The translations under genes and the position numbers were made by a program. Under the pieces are notes generated by a model. The model did no database searches and was not told where the DNA came from. It saw nothing but the letters and a program-made list of their open reading frames with translations. Below are positions 31,233 through 47,771 of a DNA stretch of 64,000 nucleotides, piece after piece. Positions within the stretch are counted from its first letter, which is position 1. Each line of letters begins with the position of its first letter. The stretch lies in contig NZ_KQ954257.1 in assembly GCF_001519065.1 (NCBI RefSeq), positions 186,001 to 250,000 on the forward strand, read 5' to 3'. Source of the stretch: Novosphingobium sp. FSW06-99 (GTDB lineage: Bacteria > Pseudomonadota > Alphaproteobacteria > Sphingomonadales > Sphingomonadaceae).

Positions 31233-32644
31233 GAGGCAGTGGCAACAGATTCTTCGCCGATCGCTCCATTCTCGGGCAACAGCCCCAGCGCTTCGCGGCG
31301 AAACCAGCGCCACATCAGCAGCACCGCCACCACCACCAGCCCGATCAGCAGCCCGAACCACACGCCCAGCCCGCCCAGCGGGGTGAACAGGCCCAGCCAG
31401 ACCGCCGTGCCGATCCCCGGCACCCAGTATCCGAACAGCGCGATCGCCATCGGCACGCGGGTATCCTGCAGGCCGCGCAACAGCCCCGCGCCCACTGTCT
31501 GCGCGCCATCGAACAGTTGGAACGCGGCGGCCACGCTCATGTACCGCACGGTCAGCGCGACCAGCGCGGCGTTGGCCGGCAGAGTCGGGTCGAGATAGAG
31601 CACGATGATCGTGCGCGGCGCAAACAGCAGCAGCGCGGCAGCCAGCGACATGAAACCGATCCCGGTCAGCAATGCGACATTGCCCGCCACCGCGATGCCA
31701 TGCCGGTCACCCGCGCCATAGGCCCGGCCCACGCGGATGGTGGCGGCCTGGGCAATCCCGAACGGCACCTGAAAGGTCAGCGCGGCAAATTGCAGCGCCA
31801 GCGTGTGCGCCGCCAGCGGCAGCGCGCCGATTCGCCCCATCAGAAAGGCCGCGCCGCTGAACAGCCCGGCTTCGGCCAGGATGGTCGCCATCATCGGCAG
31901 GCCGATGCGCAACACATCGCGCAGGCGCTGCCAATCCGCGCGCCACCACCGGCCAAACAGGTGATAACGCCGCAGGCGGCGGTCCGCCAGGATGATCAGC
32001 ACATAGACCAGCAGCGTTATCGTGCTGGTGATCACGCTGGCCAGCGCCGCGCCGGTCAGGCCGAGCGCGGGCATGCCCAGATGCCCGAACACCAGTATCC
32101 AGTTGCCCATGCCGTTGAGCAGCACCGCCAAAGCGGTGACCGCGGTGCCCACGCCAGGGCGGCCGAGTGTGGCCACCGTGCCGCGCAGCAGCGCACCCAT
32201 CACCGCCGGGATCGCCGCCCACATCAGCACATGCATGAACGGCACGGCCAGCGTGACAATCGCCGGGTCTTGCCCGGTCAGGCGCAGCACGGGGCCGATC
32301 ATCGTGCAAATCGCCATCGCCGCAACGCTGGCGGCCAGCCCGGCCCAACCCGCCATGCGCATCGACCGGCGCACTTCGCGCACGGCATGGCTGCGGCGCC
32401 CGAGTTCGGCGGCAATCAGCGGCGAGGCCGCGCCGACCAGTCCGCTCAGGCTCCAGATCAACAGCCCGAACAGCGAAACCGACAGCGACGAAGCCGCCAG
32501 CGGCACTTGCCCCAGCCGCGACACAAACACCACGTCGAGCGCAAACACCGCCATCTGCAGCAAGTTGGCCGCCACCAGCGGCCCCGCCAGCCCCAGCGTG
32601 GCGCGCCATTCGGCATAGAGAGTGCGAGGGGGGCTTTCGAACAT
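31229..32644 (-). CDS. MATE family efflux transporter
   Basis: Twelve-helix Na+- or H+-driven multidrug exporter of 471 residues, similar to NorM. The family features VAANLLQMAVFALDVVFVSRLG near the N-terminus, an RGTVATLGRPG segment and the symmetric second half (LPMMATILAEAGLFSGAAF) are present. It lies upstream of groES on the same strand, and its last bases overlap the groESL promoter. A divergent cytochrome c gene starts 68 bases away. Drug or metabolite substrate unknown. Confidence 0.92.
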   Translation of the reverse strand: MFESPPRTLYAEWRATLGLAGPLVAANLLQMAVFALDVVFVSRLGQVPLAASSLSVSLFGLLIWSLSGLVGAASPLIAAELGRRSHAVREVRRSMRMAGWAGLAASVAAMAICTMIGPVLRLTGQDPAIVTLAVPFMHVLMWAAIPAVMGALLRGTVATLGRPGVGTAVTALAVLLNGMGNWILVFGHLGMPALGLTGAALASVITSTITLLVYVLIILADRRLRRYHLFGRWWRADWQRLRDVLRIGLPMMATILAEAGLFSGAAFLMGRIGALPLAAHTLALQFAALTFQVPFGIAQAATIRVGRAYGAGDRHGIAVAGNVALLTGIGFMSLAAALLLFAPRTIIVLYLDPTLPANAALVALTVRYMSVAAAFQLFDGAQTVGAGLLRGLQDTRVPMAIALFGYWVPGIGTAVWLGLFTPLGGLGVWFGLLIGLVVVAVLLMWRWFRREALGLLPENGAIGEESVATAS

Positions 32645-32712
32645 GATGGCAGCGCCATAAGGAGGTTCGCGCGCGGAAGAAAGGCAAACCGGGCAAAGGT
32701 GTCGGAACGGGA

Positions 32713-33129
32713 ATGACGATGGTTTTCAAACACGGGTTGATGGTGGCGGCGCTGACGATGATGCTGGGGGCCTGTGGCAAAGCGCAGCCCGAGGCGCCGG
32801 TCTCTCCGCCGGGCGGCGCAACACAATCGCCGTTGGGCGGCGCGCCCGTCGCGTTCGGCATCTGCCTGTCGTGCCATTCGGTCAAGCCGGGCGTGACCGT
32901 GGTCGGCCCCAGCCTGTTCGGTGTCTACGGCACGCGTGCGGGCGATGTACCCGGCTATGCGTTCACCCCCGATCTGAAGGCATCCGGGCTGGTGTGGAAC
33001 GATGCCACACTCGACAAATGGCTGACCAGTCCGGTGGCGATGGTGCCGGGCACCCGCATGGGCTACGCCGGACAACCCGATCCGGCCAGGCGCGCGGCGA
33101 TCATCGCCTATCTCAAGACACTGCACTGA
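32713..33129 (+). CDS. c-type cytochrome lipoprotein
   Basis: Class I cytochrome c of 138 residues. A lipobox (MMLGAC, Cys21) follows the signal peptide, so it is probably a membrane-anchored periplasmic lipoprotein. A low-complexity linker with prolines and glycines leads to the heme site CLSCH (residues 51-55), and PGTRMGY supplies the probable axial methionine. The HSVKPG and GPSLFGVYG segments resemble the cytochrome c2/c552 group. It precedes an MFS transporter gene by 25 bases. Electron partner unknown. Confidence 0.88.
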   Translation: MTMVFKHGLMVAALTMMLGACGKAQPEAPVSPPGGATQSPLGGAPVAFGICLSCHSVKPGVTVVGPSLFGVYGTRAGDVPGYAFTPDLKASGLVWNDATLDKWLTSPVAMVPGTRMGYAGQPDPARRAAIIAYLKTLH

Positions 33130-33154
33130 CCGTCGGGCGGGTTGGGGAAACCGG

Positions 33155-34363
33155 ATGATCACACACAGCGCACAGCCATCGCGTTCGTTCGTTGCCCTGC
33201 TGGTGGCGATGCTGGCGCTGGTGGTCATGCTCAATTTTGTCGATCGCGGTGCCATCGGCATTGCCGCGCCGTTGATGAGCAAGGCGCTGGGCCTGTCGGC
33301 CACGCGGTTCGGCGTCGCGGTTTCGGCGTTTTTCTGGACATATGGTCTGGCCCAGCCGTTTGTCGGCATGGTCGCCGATCGCTGGCGCGCGGGCCTCGTG
33401 CTGGCGGCGGCGGTTGCGCTGTGGGCTGCGGCCACGCTGTTGACCAGCCTGGCCGCCAGCCTGTCGATGCTGATCGCGCTGCGGCTGGCGCTGGGGCTGG
33501 GCGAGGCGGCGCTGTTTCCGGCGACGTCAAAGCTGATCGCCGCCTATGTCCCGGTCGATCGGCGTGGCCTTGCCAATGCGGTGATTGCGGTGGGGCTGGC
33601 GCTCGGACCGGCGTTGGGCACGTTGGCGGGCGGGGTGATTCTGGCGCACTATGGCTGGCGCTGGGTGTTTTTCGGGTTTGGCGTGGTGACGCTGGCGTGG
33701 ACCGGGCCCTGGGCGTTGCTGGTGGCGCGCTTGCCGGTCGCGGTCGTGCGCGGCCAGCCCGATCGCCCGTCGCCGATCCGGCAGTTGCTGGCGCGGCGCA
33801 CGCTATGGGTCATGGGCGCGGCGCACGCGCTGGCCAATTATGGCTTTTTCTTCGTGGCGGCGTGGTTGCCGCTCTATCTGGTCAAATCGCGCGGCCTGTC
33901 GATTTCGACCATGACGCTGTTTGCCACCGCGACGTATGCGGCACAGGCGGTTGCATCGCTCGGCTGGGGCTGGCTCGCCGATCGGCTGGTGCGGCGCGGG
34001 GGCGCGCCTTCGGCGGTGAAACGCTGGCTGTGCGTGGTGGCCGAACTTGGCTCGGTGGCCGGGATTGCAGCGATCGCGCTGGCGCATGGACCGGCGCTGC
34101 TGTTTGTCGCGCTGATCGTCACCGGGGTGTTTCTCGGGTGCCTGCCGACGATGGTCTATGCGCTGGGCCAGTTCCATGCCGGGGCCCGCGACGCGGCGGG
34201 GTGGATCGGGGTGCAGAACGCGATCGGCAGCGTGTCGGGCATCATCGGCCCGATCGTGACCGGCCTGATCGTCGATGCCACCGGCAGCTTTTCGGGCGCC
34301 TTTGCATTTGCCGCCGTGGTCAGCGCGGCGGGCGCAGCGGTGTTTGCGTTCGCGGTGCCCTGA
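33155..34363 (+). CDS. MFS transporter
   Basis: Twelve-helix secondary transporter of 402 residues. The MFS motif A-like region appears as GMVADRWRAG after helix 2, and LALGLGEAALFPATSKLIAAYVP is typical of the anion:cation/hexuronate (ACS) family, so an organic acid substrate is plausible. A second MFS-type loop motif is [22 protein letters not shown] precedes the ATG. It follows the cytochrome c gene closely and may be cotranscribed. The substrate is not known. Confidence 0.9.
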   Translation: MITHSAQPSRSFVALLVAMLALVVMLNFVDRGAIGIAAPLMSKALGLSATRFGVAVSAFFWTYGLAQPFVGMVADRWRAGLVLAAAVALWAAATLLTSLAASLSMLIALRLALGLGEAALFPATSKLIAAYVPVDRRGLANAVIAVGLALGPALGTLAGGVILAHYGWRWVFFGFGVVTLAWTGPWALLVARLPVAVVRGQPDRPSPIRQLLARRTLWVMGAAHALANYGFFFVAAWLPLYLVKSRGLSISTMTLFATATYAAQAVASLGWGWLADRLVRRGGAPSAVKRWLCVVAELGSVAGIAAIALAHGPALLFVALIVTGVFLGCLPTMVYALGQFHAGARDAAGWIGVQNAIGSVSGIIGPIVTGLIVDATGSFSGAFAFAAVVSAAGAAVFAFAVP

Positions 34364-34463
34364 ATTTTTGCGTGGCGACCGGGTCGGGCAGGGTCGAACC
34401 GGCGGCAAAATAAACCGGCCGTGCCGCTGTCTTGGCGGGACAGGGCAGGCTAGGGTGCCCACC

Positions 34464-35774
34464 ATGACCCAGCCCGATGACAGCACGGACCCGACCGGCA
34501 GCGCTATGGCACGGCTGTGGCACACCATCCGCGATCATCCGCTGGCGCGGTTGGGGCCGGGGCTGATCACCGGGGTGGCCGATGACGACCCCAGCGGGAT
34601 TGCGACTTATTCGCAGGCCGGCGCCCAGTATGGCCTCAACATGCTGTGGACGATGCCGCTGTGCTATCCGTTGATGTCGGCGGTGCAACTGATGTGCGCG
34701 CAGATCGGGCGGGTTACCGGCAAAGGGCTGGCCGCCAATATCAAGACCGCGTTTCCACCGGTGGTGCTGCGCGCGGTGGTCGTGCTGCTGCTGATTGCCA
34801 ACACGCTCAACATCGCCGCCGATGTCGCGGCGATGGGCGAAGCGGGCGAGCTGGTGACGGGGATCAACCGCCATGTGATGACGCTGCTTTTCGTCGCGCT
34901 GACGCTCGGGTTGCAGATCGGCGTCGCCTATCACCGCTATGTGGTCTATCTGAAATGGCTGACGCTGTCGTTGCTCGCCTATGCCGCCGTGCTGTTCACG
35001 GTGCATGTGCCATGGGGGCAGGTGGCCTTGCGCACGCTGTGGCCGCAATTCACGCTTGATGCGACATCGGCAGCCATGATCGTCGGCGTGTTCGGCACCA
35101 CGATCAGCCCCTATCTGTTTTTCTGGCAGGCATCCGAAGAAGTCGAAGACATGCGCCGCGCGCGCGGCCGCCCGTTGATCGGCCATGATGCGGGTGTGGC
35201 GCGGACCGAACTGCGGCGGATGAGCTGGGATACCTGGACGGGCATGTTCTATTCGGACCTTGCGGCGTTCTTCGTGATCCTGGCAACAGCCGTCACGCTC
35301 CACGTCAAGGGTATTACCGATATCACCACCGCGGCGCAGGCGGCCACCGCGTTGCGTCCGCTGGCCGGGCAGTTTGCCTTTCTGGTGTTCACCACCGGGC
35401 TGATCGGGGTGGGGCTGATCGGGGTGCCGGTGCTGGCCGGGTCGGGCGCCTATGCCGCTGCCGAAGCGATGGGCTGGAAATCCGGGCTGGAGCGCAGCTT
35501 TTCGCGCGAACCGGGGTTTTACGGGGTGATCGCGGTCAGCGTTCTGCTGGGGCTGGGCATCCAGTTCTCGCCGATCAGCCCGATGAAGGCGCTGTTCTGG
35601 AGCGCGGTGATAAACGGTGTGGTCGCGGTGCCCTTGCTGGCGGTGATCTGCCTGCTGATCCGCAAACCGGCGGTGATGGGGGCCTATACCGGCAATCGCT
35701 GGCTGGTTGGCCTGGGCTGGGTGACCACGGTGCTGATGGGTGGGGCGGCGGTGTGCATGCTGTTGCCGGGCTGA
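34464..35774 (+). CDS. Nramp-related divalent metal transporter
   Basis: Eleven- or twelve-helix transporter of 436 residues in the NRAMP superfamily. The helix-1 metal motif of classical Nramp, DPGN, is here DDDPSGIATYSQ near residues 40-51, the variant seen in Nramp-related magnesium/manganese transporters (NRMT). It also has GTTISPYLFFWQ (helix 6 region) and NTLNIAADVAAMGEA. The internal ATG at 34464 was chosen because the open frame upstream is not Nramp-like. The metal is probably Mg2+ or Mn2+; the sequence does not prove which. Confidence 0.88.
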   Translation: MTQPDDSTDPTGSAMARLWHTIRDHPLARLGPGLITGVADDDPSGIATYSQAGAQYGLNMLWTMPLCYPLMSAVQLMCAQIGRVTGKGLAANIKTAFPPVVLRAVVVLLLIANTLNIAADVAAMGEAGELVTGINRHVMTLLFVALTLGLQIGVAYHRYVVYLKWLTLSLLAYAAVLFTVHVPWGQVALRTLWPQFTLDATSAAMIVGVFGTTISPYLFFWQASEEVEDMRRARGRPLIGHDAGVARTELRRMSWDTWTGMFYSDLAAFFVILATAVTLHVKGITDITTAAQAATALRPLAGQFAFLVFTTGLIGVGLIGVPVLAGSGAYAAAEAMGWKSGLERSFSREPGFYGVIAVSVLLGLGIQFSPISPMKALFWSAVINGVVAVPLLAVICLLIRKPAVMGAYTGNRWLVGLGWVTTVLMGGAAVCMLLPG

Positions 35775-35775
35775 T

Positions 35776-36342
35776 ATGCGCTGGCACTGGTGCCTGGTCG
35801 TGCTGATCGGCACCAGTGCCCAGGCACAGATGATCACCGCCGACCGGCCCGGCGTGGGGTCCGATCCCGACGTGGTGCCGCAATTCACGCTGCAAGCCGA
35901 GGTTGGCACCGACACACAGGAAGCGCGGCTGGGCCTGCTGCCCGGTTTCGAGATCGATCGTGATCAGGACAGCACGGGCGCGAAACTGGCGCTGGTGGCG
36001 CATCCCGCGTTCAAGCTGTCGGTCAAGGCGGCGATCGACGACCACGGCAAGGCGGGCTTCGAGGCGCCGGTCAGCGTTGTCCTGAACAGCCTGTTCTATG
36101 TCACCACCGATGTGATCTGGACCCGCGCGGCGCAGACTTATGCCGCCGAATTCAACCTGACCCCGACCCCGCGCCTGACGCTCAGTCCGACCGTCTATTA
36201 CGACACCACAGCGCACGGCGCGTTCTATGTCGCGTGGGTTCCCCCGGGGCACGACACGGTGCAAATCGACATCGGGTATGACCGGCGCCGGGTGGTGGCG
36301 GGGATCAGCGCGGCGTTCGATCTGCACAAGCTGCGGCGCTGA
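35776..36342 (+). CDS. exported outer-membrane-type protein, MetA/transporter-like
   Basis: A 188-residue protein with a signal peptide (MRWHWCLVVLIGTSAQA). The mature start ITADRPGVGSDPDVVPQFTLQAEVG resembles the opening of the outer-membrane 'phenol-degradation MetA/transporter' family, with alternating beta-strand patterns afterwards, but it is shorter than typical members. It starts one base after the Nramp stop, so the two are coupled. It may help the metal pass the outer membrane; that is inference. Confidence 0.6.
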   Translation: MRWHWCLVVLIGTSAQAQMITADRPGVGSDPDVVPQFTLQAEVGTDTQEARLGLLPGFEIDRDQDSTGAKLALVAHPAFKLSVKAAIDDHGKAGFEAPVSVVLNSLFYVTTDVIWTRAAQTYAAEFNLTPTPRLTLSPTVYYDTTAHGAFYVAWVPPGHDTVQIDIGYDRRRVVAGISAAFDLHKLRR

Positions 36343-36350
36343 TCCGCGCC

Positions 36351-36388
36351 AAAAAAAAGCGACCCCGTTGCCGGAGCCGCCCTTTTTT
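36351..36388. terminator. bidirectional terminator after rplL
   Basis: A hairpin (GCGACCCC with GGAGCCGC, two wobbles) is flanked by eight A residues on one side and six T residues on the other. It ends rplL on the minus strand and the exported protein gene on the plus strand. Confidence 0.75.
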
Positions 36389-36429
36389 GCGCAATCCAGG
36401 CCTGCCCGCAAAGGACAGGCCACAGCGGA

Positions 36430-36801
36430 TTACTTGATTTCGACGGTGCCGCCGGCTTCTTCGATCTTCTTCTTGATTTCTTCGGCTTCGGTCTTCGAAA
36501 TGCCTTCCTTGACGGCCTTCGGCGCGGCTTCGACCAGCGCCTTGGCTTCGGTCAGGCCAAGCTGGGTGATCGCGCGGACTTCCTTGATCACCTGGATCTT
36601 CTTGCCGCCGTCACCGGTCAGGATGACGTCGAATTCGGTCTTTTCTTCCACCGCGGCAGCGGCTTCGACCGGGGCAGCGGCCACGGCAACGGCAGCAGCG
36701 GCGGAAACGCCCCATGCTTCTTCCAGAGCCTTGGCAAGGTCAGCGGCTTCGAGAACGGTCAGCTTCGAAAGTTCTGCAACGAGATTGGCGATATCGGCCA
36801 T
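36430..36801 (-). CDS. rplL: 50S ribosomal protein L7/L12
   Basis: Stalk protein of the large subunit, 123 residues, which binds L10 as dimers and recruits translation GTPases. It starts [20 protein letters not shown], then has an Ala-rich hinge and the C-terminal domain [20 protein letters not shown] ending GGTVEIK. I used the ATG giving this N-terminus. rplJ is 60 bases upstream. Here the pair is on the opposite strand from rpoBC. Confidence 0.97.
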   Translation of the reverse strand: MADIANLVAELSKLTVLEAADLAKALEEAWGVSAAAAVAVAAAPVEAAAAVEEKTEFDVILTGDGGKKIQVIKEVRAITQLGLTEAKALVEAAPKAVKEGISKTEAEEIKKKIEEAGGTVEIK

Positions 36802-36861
36802 GATGGTTACTCCTGATGGGATTGTGCCCAAACGCTTGGGCGAATGGTGTTGGAACCAGTC

Positions 36862-37377
36862 TTAAGCGGCATCTTTTTCGGCGTAGGCGGCAAAGACGCG
36901 CGCCAGCTTGGCCGCCGGAGCGGTCACAACCTGGGCGATCTTGGTCGCGGGAGCCTGAATGAGGCCGATGAGCTTTGCGCGCAGCTCGTCGAGCGACGGC
37001 ATCGAGGCGAGCGCCTTGATCCCGTTGGCGTCGAGCACGTGCGTACCCATCCCGCCGCCCAGGATTTCGATCTTGTCGCAGGTCTTGGCGAACTCGACGA
37101 TCGCCTTGGCGGCGGCGACGGGATCGGCAGAGGCTGCAACCGCAGTCGGGCCGGTGAACAAGTCACCAATGCCGACATAATCGGTGTCCTGGATGGCCAG
37201 CTTGGCAAGACGGTTCTTCGCAACCTTGTAAGTCGCACCGGCTTCACGGATTTTCGTGCGCAGGGCGGTGGACTGGGCCACCGTCATGCCGAGGTTGCGG
37301 GTGATCACCACCGCGCCGGCCTCGCTGAAAACGCCACGAAGATAGGCGACCGAATCGGCTTTTTGCGAACGATCCAT
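36862..37377 (-). CDS. rplJ: 50S ribosomal protein L10
   Basis: Base of the L7/L12 stalk, 171 residues. The N-terminal rRNA-binding domain (MDRSQKADSVAYLRGVFSEA, VVITRNLGMTVAQ, KVAKNRLAKLA) and the C-terminal helix that carries L12 dimers (TKIAQVVTAPAAKLARVFAAY) are present. The ATG is preceded by GGAGTAAGGC. In E. coli L10 represses its own operon by binding the leader; a strong hairpin just upstream here may serve that role. rplK and rplA are not in the window. Confidence 0.97.
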   Translation of the reverse strand: MDRSQKADSVAYLRGVFSEAGAVVITRNLGMTVAQSTALRTKIREAGATYKVAKNRLAKLAIQDTDYVGIGDLFTGPTAVAASADPVAAAKAIVEFAKTCDKIEILGGGMGTHVLDANGIKALASMPSLDELRAKLIGLIQAPATKIAQVVTAPAAKLARVFAAYAEKDAA

Positions 37378-37396
37378 GCCTTACTCCTTCACATGT

Positions 37397-37426
37397 GGCC
37401 GCAACGGGAAAAGGCCCGTGGCGGCC
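37397..37426 (-). promoter_or_regulatory. rplJ leader hairpin
   Basis: On the minus strand GGCCGCCACGGG-CCTTTT-CCCGTTGCGGCC is a 12-pair stem with one mismatch, 20 bases before the rplJ ATG. Its place suggests the L10-binding autoregulatory leader known for this operon, but no family consensus could be checked. Confidence 0.5.
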
Positions 37427-37972
37427 GGCTACGTTTGTCCGCGCCGGACACGCCAAAGGCGCGCCATTGCGGGCGGGTCCGTATCGACAAGGGAAGGAGA
37501 AGCGCCATAGGCGCGGGCACCTTGATCCGCATCGCGCAGGACCATGGGGCCGTTGAAACTCTTTTCCCCGCCTAGGCTGGACGATTAAGCCACCGGTTGA
37601 TGGCGCCAACTGTCTCGGACGGAAGACCGCAGCGGCAGGCCGCCCCGGTCAGGGCCGGGCCAATAGCAGCAAAGCAGGCAGAGTCAAGATCGGGCACTGG
37701 CCAGTTCGGGCAGGCGCACCGGCTGGTGGTGATGCTGGGCGGCATGGTGCGGGGCCGGGTGCGCGCTGGACAAGGCAAGCGCAAGCAGCGCCGCGGCCCA
37801 TTGGGACAGCGACGCACTGATCTGGAACAGGCTGATCTGGAACAGGACGTGCAGCCCCGGCATGGCAACGACCCCTCACGGCGTGGTTATCGCGCGGTCC
37901 TTAAAACAAAACCTGCCCCGCGTCGATGGGCCGTGTCCGATTTGGCGAGTCCCTGATTGTGGGGCCCGTGAT
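37427..37972. other. divergent rplJ/rpoB intergenic region
   Basis: A long non-coding gap between rplJ (minus) and the rpoB promoter (plus). Apart from the 59-codon ORF listed separately, I see no credible gene. A promoter for rplJ must lie here but no good -35/-10 pair stands out. Confidence 0.5.
37684..37863 (-). CDS. possible small membrane protein with His-rich tail
   Basis: A 59-codon ORF, too short for ordinary gene callers. It starts ATG with GAGGGG eight bases before it. The N-terminal half is hydrophobic and contains a direct repeat [10 protein letters not shown], leading into [13 protein letters not shown], a likely signal anchor; the tail is rich in histidine and proline ([14 protein letters not shown]). 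It could be a small metal-binding membrane peptide or a chance ORF. Nothing in the context settles it. Confidence 0.3.
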   Translation of the reverse strand: MPGLHVLFQISLFQISASLSQWAAALLALALSSAHPAPHHAAQHHHQPVRLPELASARS

Positions 37973-38001
37973 TTGACAAGCGACCATGGCGGCCCTACAT
38001 A
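37973..38001 (+). promoter_or_regulatory. candidate rpoBC promoter
   Basis: TTGACA, a perfect -35, is followed after 17 bases by TACATA as -10. It is about 235 bases upstream of the rpoB ATG, in the position needed for rpoBC to be transcribed independently of rplJL. A long untranslated leader would result. Confidence 0.5.
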
Positions 38002-38236
38002 CCGCCTCCAAGTCCAATGCTTCGAGCAAGGCTTTCCCATGCGCGGGGGAGGGCCACGGAAGGAAGCATCCGGATCTCCATCTGACGCAACAGGCTGCGG
38101 CCGGTACCATTTTCGCCCCTTGGGCAGGTGTGTACCAGGCTTGCGGCCTTTTGTCGCTTCGGTGGCGCCATCGTCCGCGCGTGGCACTATTCCTGCCGGT
38201 TTTCCGGCCATTCGAGCAAAGAGGCACACATCCTCC

Positions 38237-42409
<4,173 letters not shown>

Positions 42410-42496
42410 CGGTGACGACCGGCGGGTCTTGCAGCCCGCCGGTCCCCTTTACCGCAGCCAATTTCGACAAATTCCCTCCCGGCGAGGACTGTGATT

Positions 42497-46777
<4,281 letters not shown>

Positions 46778-46788
46778 ACCAAAAAACG

Positions 46789-46809
46789 CCCCTCCCCTCA
46801 GGGGAGGGG
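46789..46809 (-). terminator. hairpin at the end of rpoC, T-tract on the minus strand
   Basis: CCCCTCCCC-TCA-GGGGAGGGG, with six A residues just before it, so the T-tract is on the minus strand. It would stop transcription running leftwards from the repeat island; for rpoC it is only a stable hairpin. Confidence 0.5.
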
Positions 46810-46865
46810 TTGGGGAAGGGTGTCCACCACCTGCGACATGTCACCCCGATCCCGCCAAATACAGC

Positions 46866-46899
46866 GCCCCCGCCGGATCAGTTCGGCGGGGGCTTTTTT
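46866..46899 (+). terminator. intrinsic terminator of rpoBC
   Basis: GCCCCCGCCG-GATCAGTT-CGGCGGGGGC followed directly by six T residues, a textbook rho-independent terminator for the rpoBC transcript. Confidence 0.88.
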
Positions 46900-46921
46900 G
46901 TCTTTGGTAGGGCTTTCAAGG

Positions 46922-46959
46922 TGCCTCCGGCGGGCAAGGGCCATTGCCCTTGCAATCCC
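46922..46959 (+). repeat. dispersed palindromic repeat, forward copy
   Basis: TGCCTCCGGCGG arm followed by the core GCAAGGGC-CATT-GCCCTTGC and AATCCC. It is the same unit as in the gyrB/dnaA gap. It marks the left edge of the lower-GC island; an inverted copy marks the right edge at 47772. Confidence 0.8.
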
Positions 46960-47135
46960 GTTCGTTGGCTTGCACCGCGCGTCAACGCGGCGTTGCACCT
47001 CGTTGCGAAGCTGCAACAGCTTCTCCCGACGCCATTCCCGGACGAGCCATCGGGCATCACGATGATCTACCGCTTGTGGAATTGGCCGCTCCGACACGAG
47101 TGCTGAGCCAAATGTCAGTTTACGCCTAATTGCGG

Positions 47136-47158
47136 ACGTTACCCTGCTTGTGTAACGT
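47136..47158. promoter_or_regulatory. inverted repeat before the 69-codon gene, copy 1
   Basis: ACGTTAC-CCTGCTTGT-GTAACGT, perfect seven-base arms with a nine-base spacer, ending six bases before the ATG. It could be an operator or an mRNA hairpin that limits translation. Present in both copies. Confidence 0.55.
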
Positions 47159-47164
47159 GCCAGC

Positions 47165-47374
47165 ATGCCGATGGTAGAAGCCTTTGACCACGAAGACGCG
47201 TTAGAGCCGCTATTTACGGCGGAGTTCGAGTTCCTGCCCCGCATAGGCGAATATCTTTCAATTGACACCGCACCCGGTTATTTCAAATACTACAATGTCG
47301 TTGAGATTTGGCACCGGCAGGACACAGTGGACGGCGCTTTCCGCGCTTGCATACGCCTTCAAGAGGTCGACTGA
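47165..47374 (+). CDS. small acidic protein of unknown function, copy 1
   Basis: A 69-residue cytoplasmic protein with no signal or membrane segment. It is acidic at its start (AFDHEDALEPLF), then has an aromatic beta-rich centre (FEFLPRIGEYLSIDT, GYFKYYNVVEIWHRQ). I do not recognise the family. The base composition is clearly lower in GC than its neighbours, suggesting recent acquisition. The identical protein is encoded again 325 bases downstream. That only synonymous changes separate the copies supports it being a real gene. Confidence 0.65.
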   Translation: MPMVEAFDHEDALEPLFTAEFEFLPRIGEYLSIDTAPGYFKYYNVVEIWHRQDTVDGAFRACIRLQEVD

Positions 47375-47460
47375 CGAGCGTCCGCTTCCCTCCACTTTCC
47401 GCCGTTCCCGAGCATGAAGTTACGAAGATGGTTGTCATGGCAGCAAACGCCTAATTGCGG

Positions 47461-47483
47461 ACGTTACCCTGCTTGTGTAACGT
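47461..47483. promoter_or_regulatory. inverted repeat before the 69-codon gene, copy 2
   Basis: Exact copy of the ACGTTAC-N9-GTAACGT element, again six bases before the ATG. Confidence 0.55.
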
Positions 47484-47489
47484 GCCAGC

Positions 47490-47699
47490 ATGCCGATGGT
47501 AGAAGCCTTTGACCACGAAGACGCATTAGAGCCGCTATTTACGGCGGAGTTCGAGTTCCTGCCCCGCATAGGCGAATATCTTTCAATTGACACCGCACCC
47601 GGTTATTTCAAATACTATAATGTCGTTGAGATTTGGCACCGGCAGGACACAGTGGACGGCGCTTTCCGCGCTTGCATACGCCTTCAAGAGGTCGACTGA
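47490..47699 (+). CDS. small acidic protein of unknown function, copy 2
   Basis: Encodes exactly the same 69 residues as the gene 325 bases upstream. The identical upstream inverted repeat is kept, so both copies should be expressed and regulated alike. The near-identity points to a recent duplication or to gene conversion. The family and role are unknown; the right-hand side of the block is followed by the inverted dispersed palindrome and the glpX terminator. Confidence 0.65.
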   Translation: MPMVEAFDHEDALEPLFTAEFEFLPRIGEYLSIDTAPGYFKYYNVVEIWHRQDTVDGAFRACIRLQEVD

Positions 47700-47771
47700 C
47701 GAGCGTCCGCTTCCCTCCATATCAAGCCATTTGGGTATTTCCCCTGGCCAATGGCAGATCGCCAAACAACC

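Larger units (their letters stand above)
47122..47394 (+). repeat. 273-bp tandem repeat, first copy
   Basis: First of two direct copies 325 bases apart, differing at only two positions, both synonymous (GCG/GCA and TAC/TAT). Each copy spans the promoter-proximal inverted repeat, the 69-codon gene and 20 bases after its stop. A 52-base spacer (47395-47446) separates them. Confidence 0.95.
47447..47719 (+). repeat. 273-bp tandem repeat, second copy
   Basis: Second copy of the duplicated block, with two synonymous substitutions relative to the first. It ends at the same base (CCCTCCA) where homology stops sharply. Confidence 0.95.

Noticed and set aside
37597..37956. A 119-codon plus-strand frame in the rplJ/rpoB gap
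   Set aside because: Low-complexity Arg/Gly/Gln composition without ribosome site; it looks like a chance frame.
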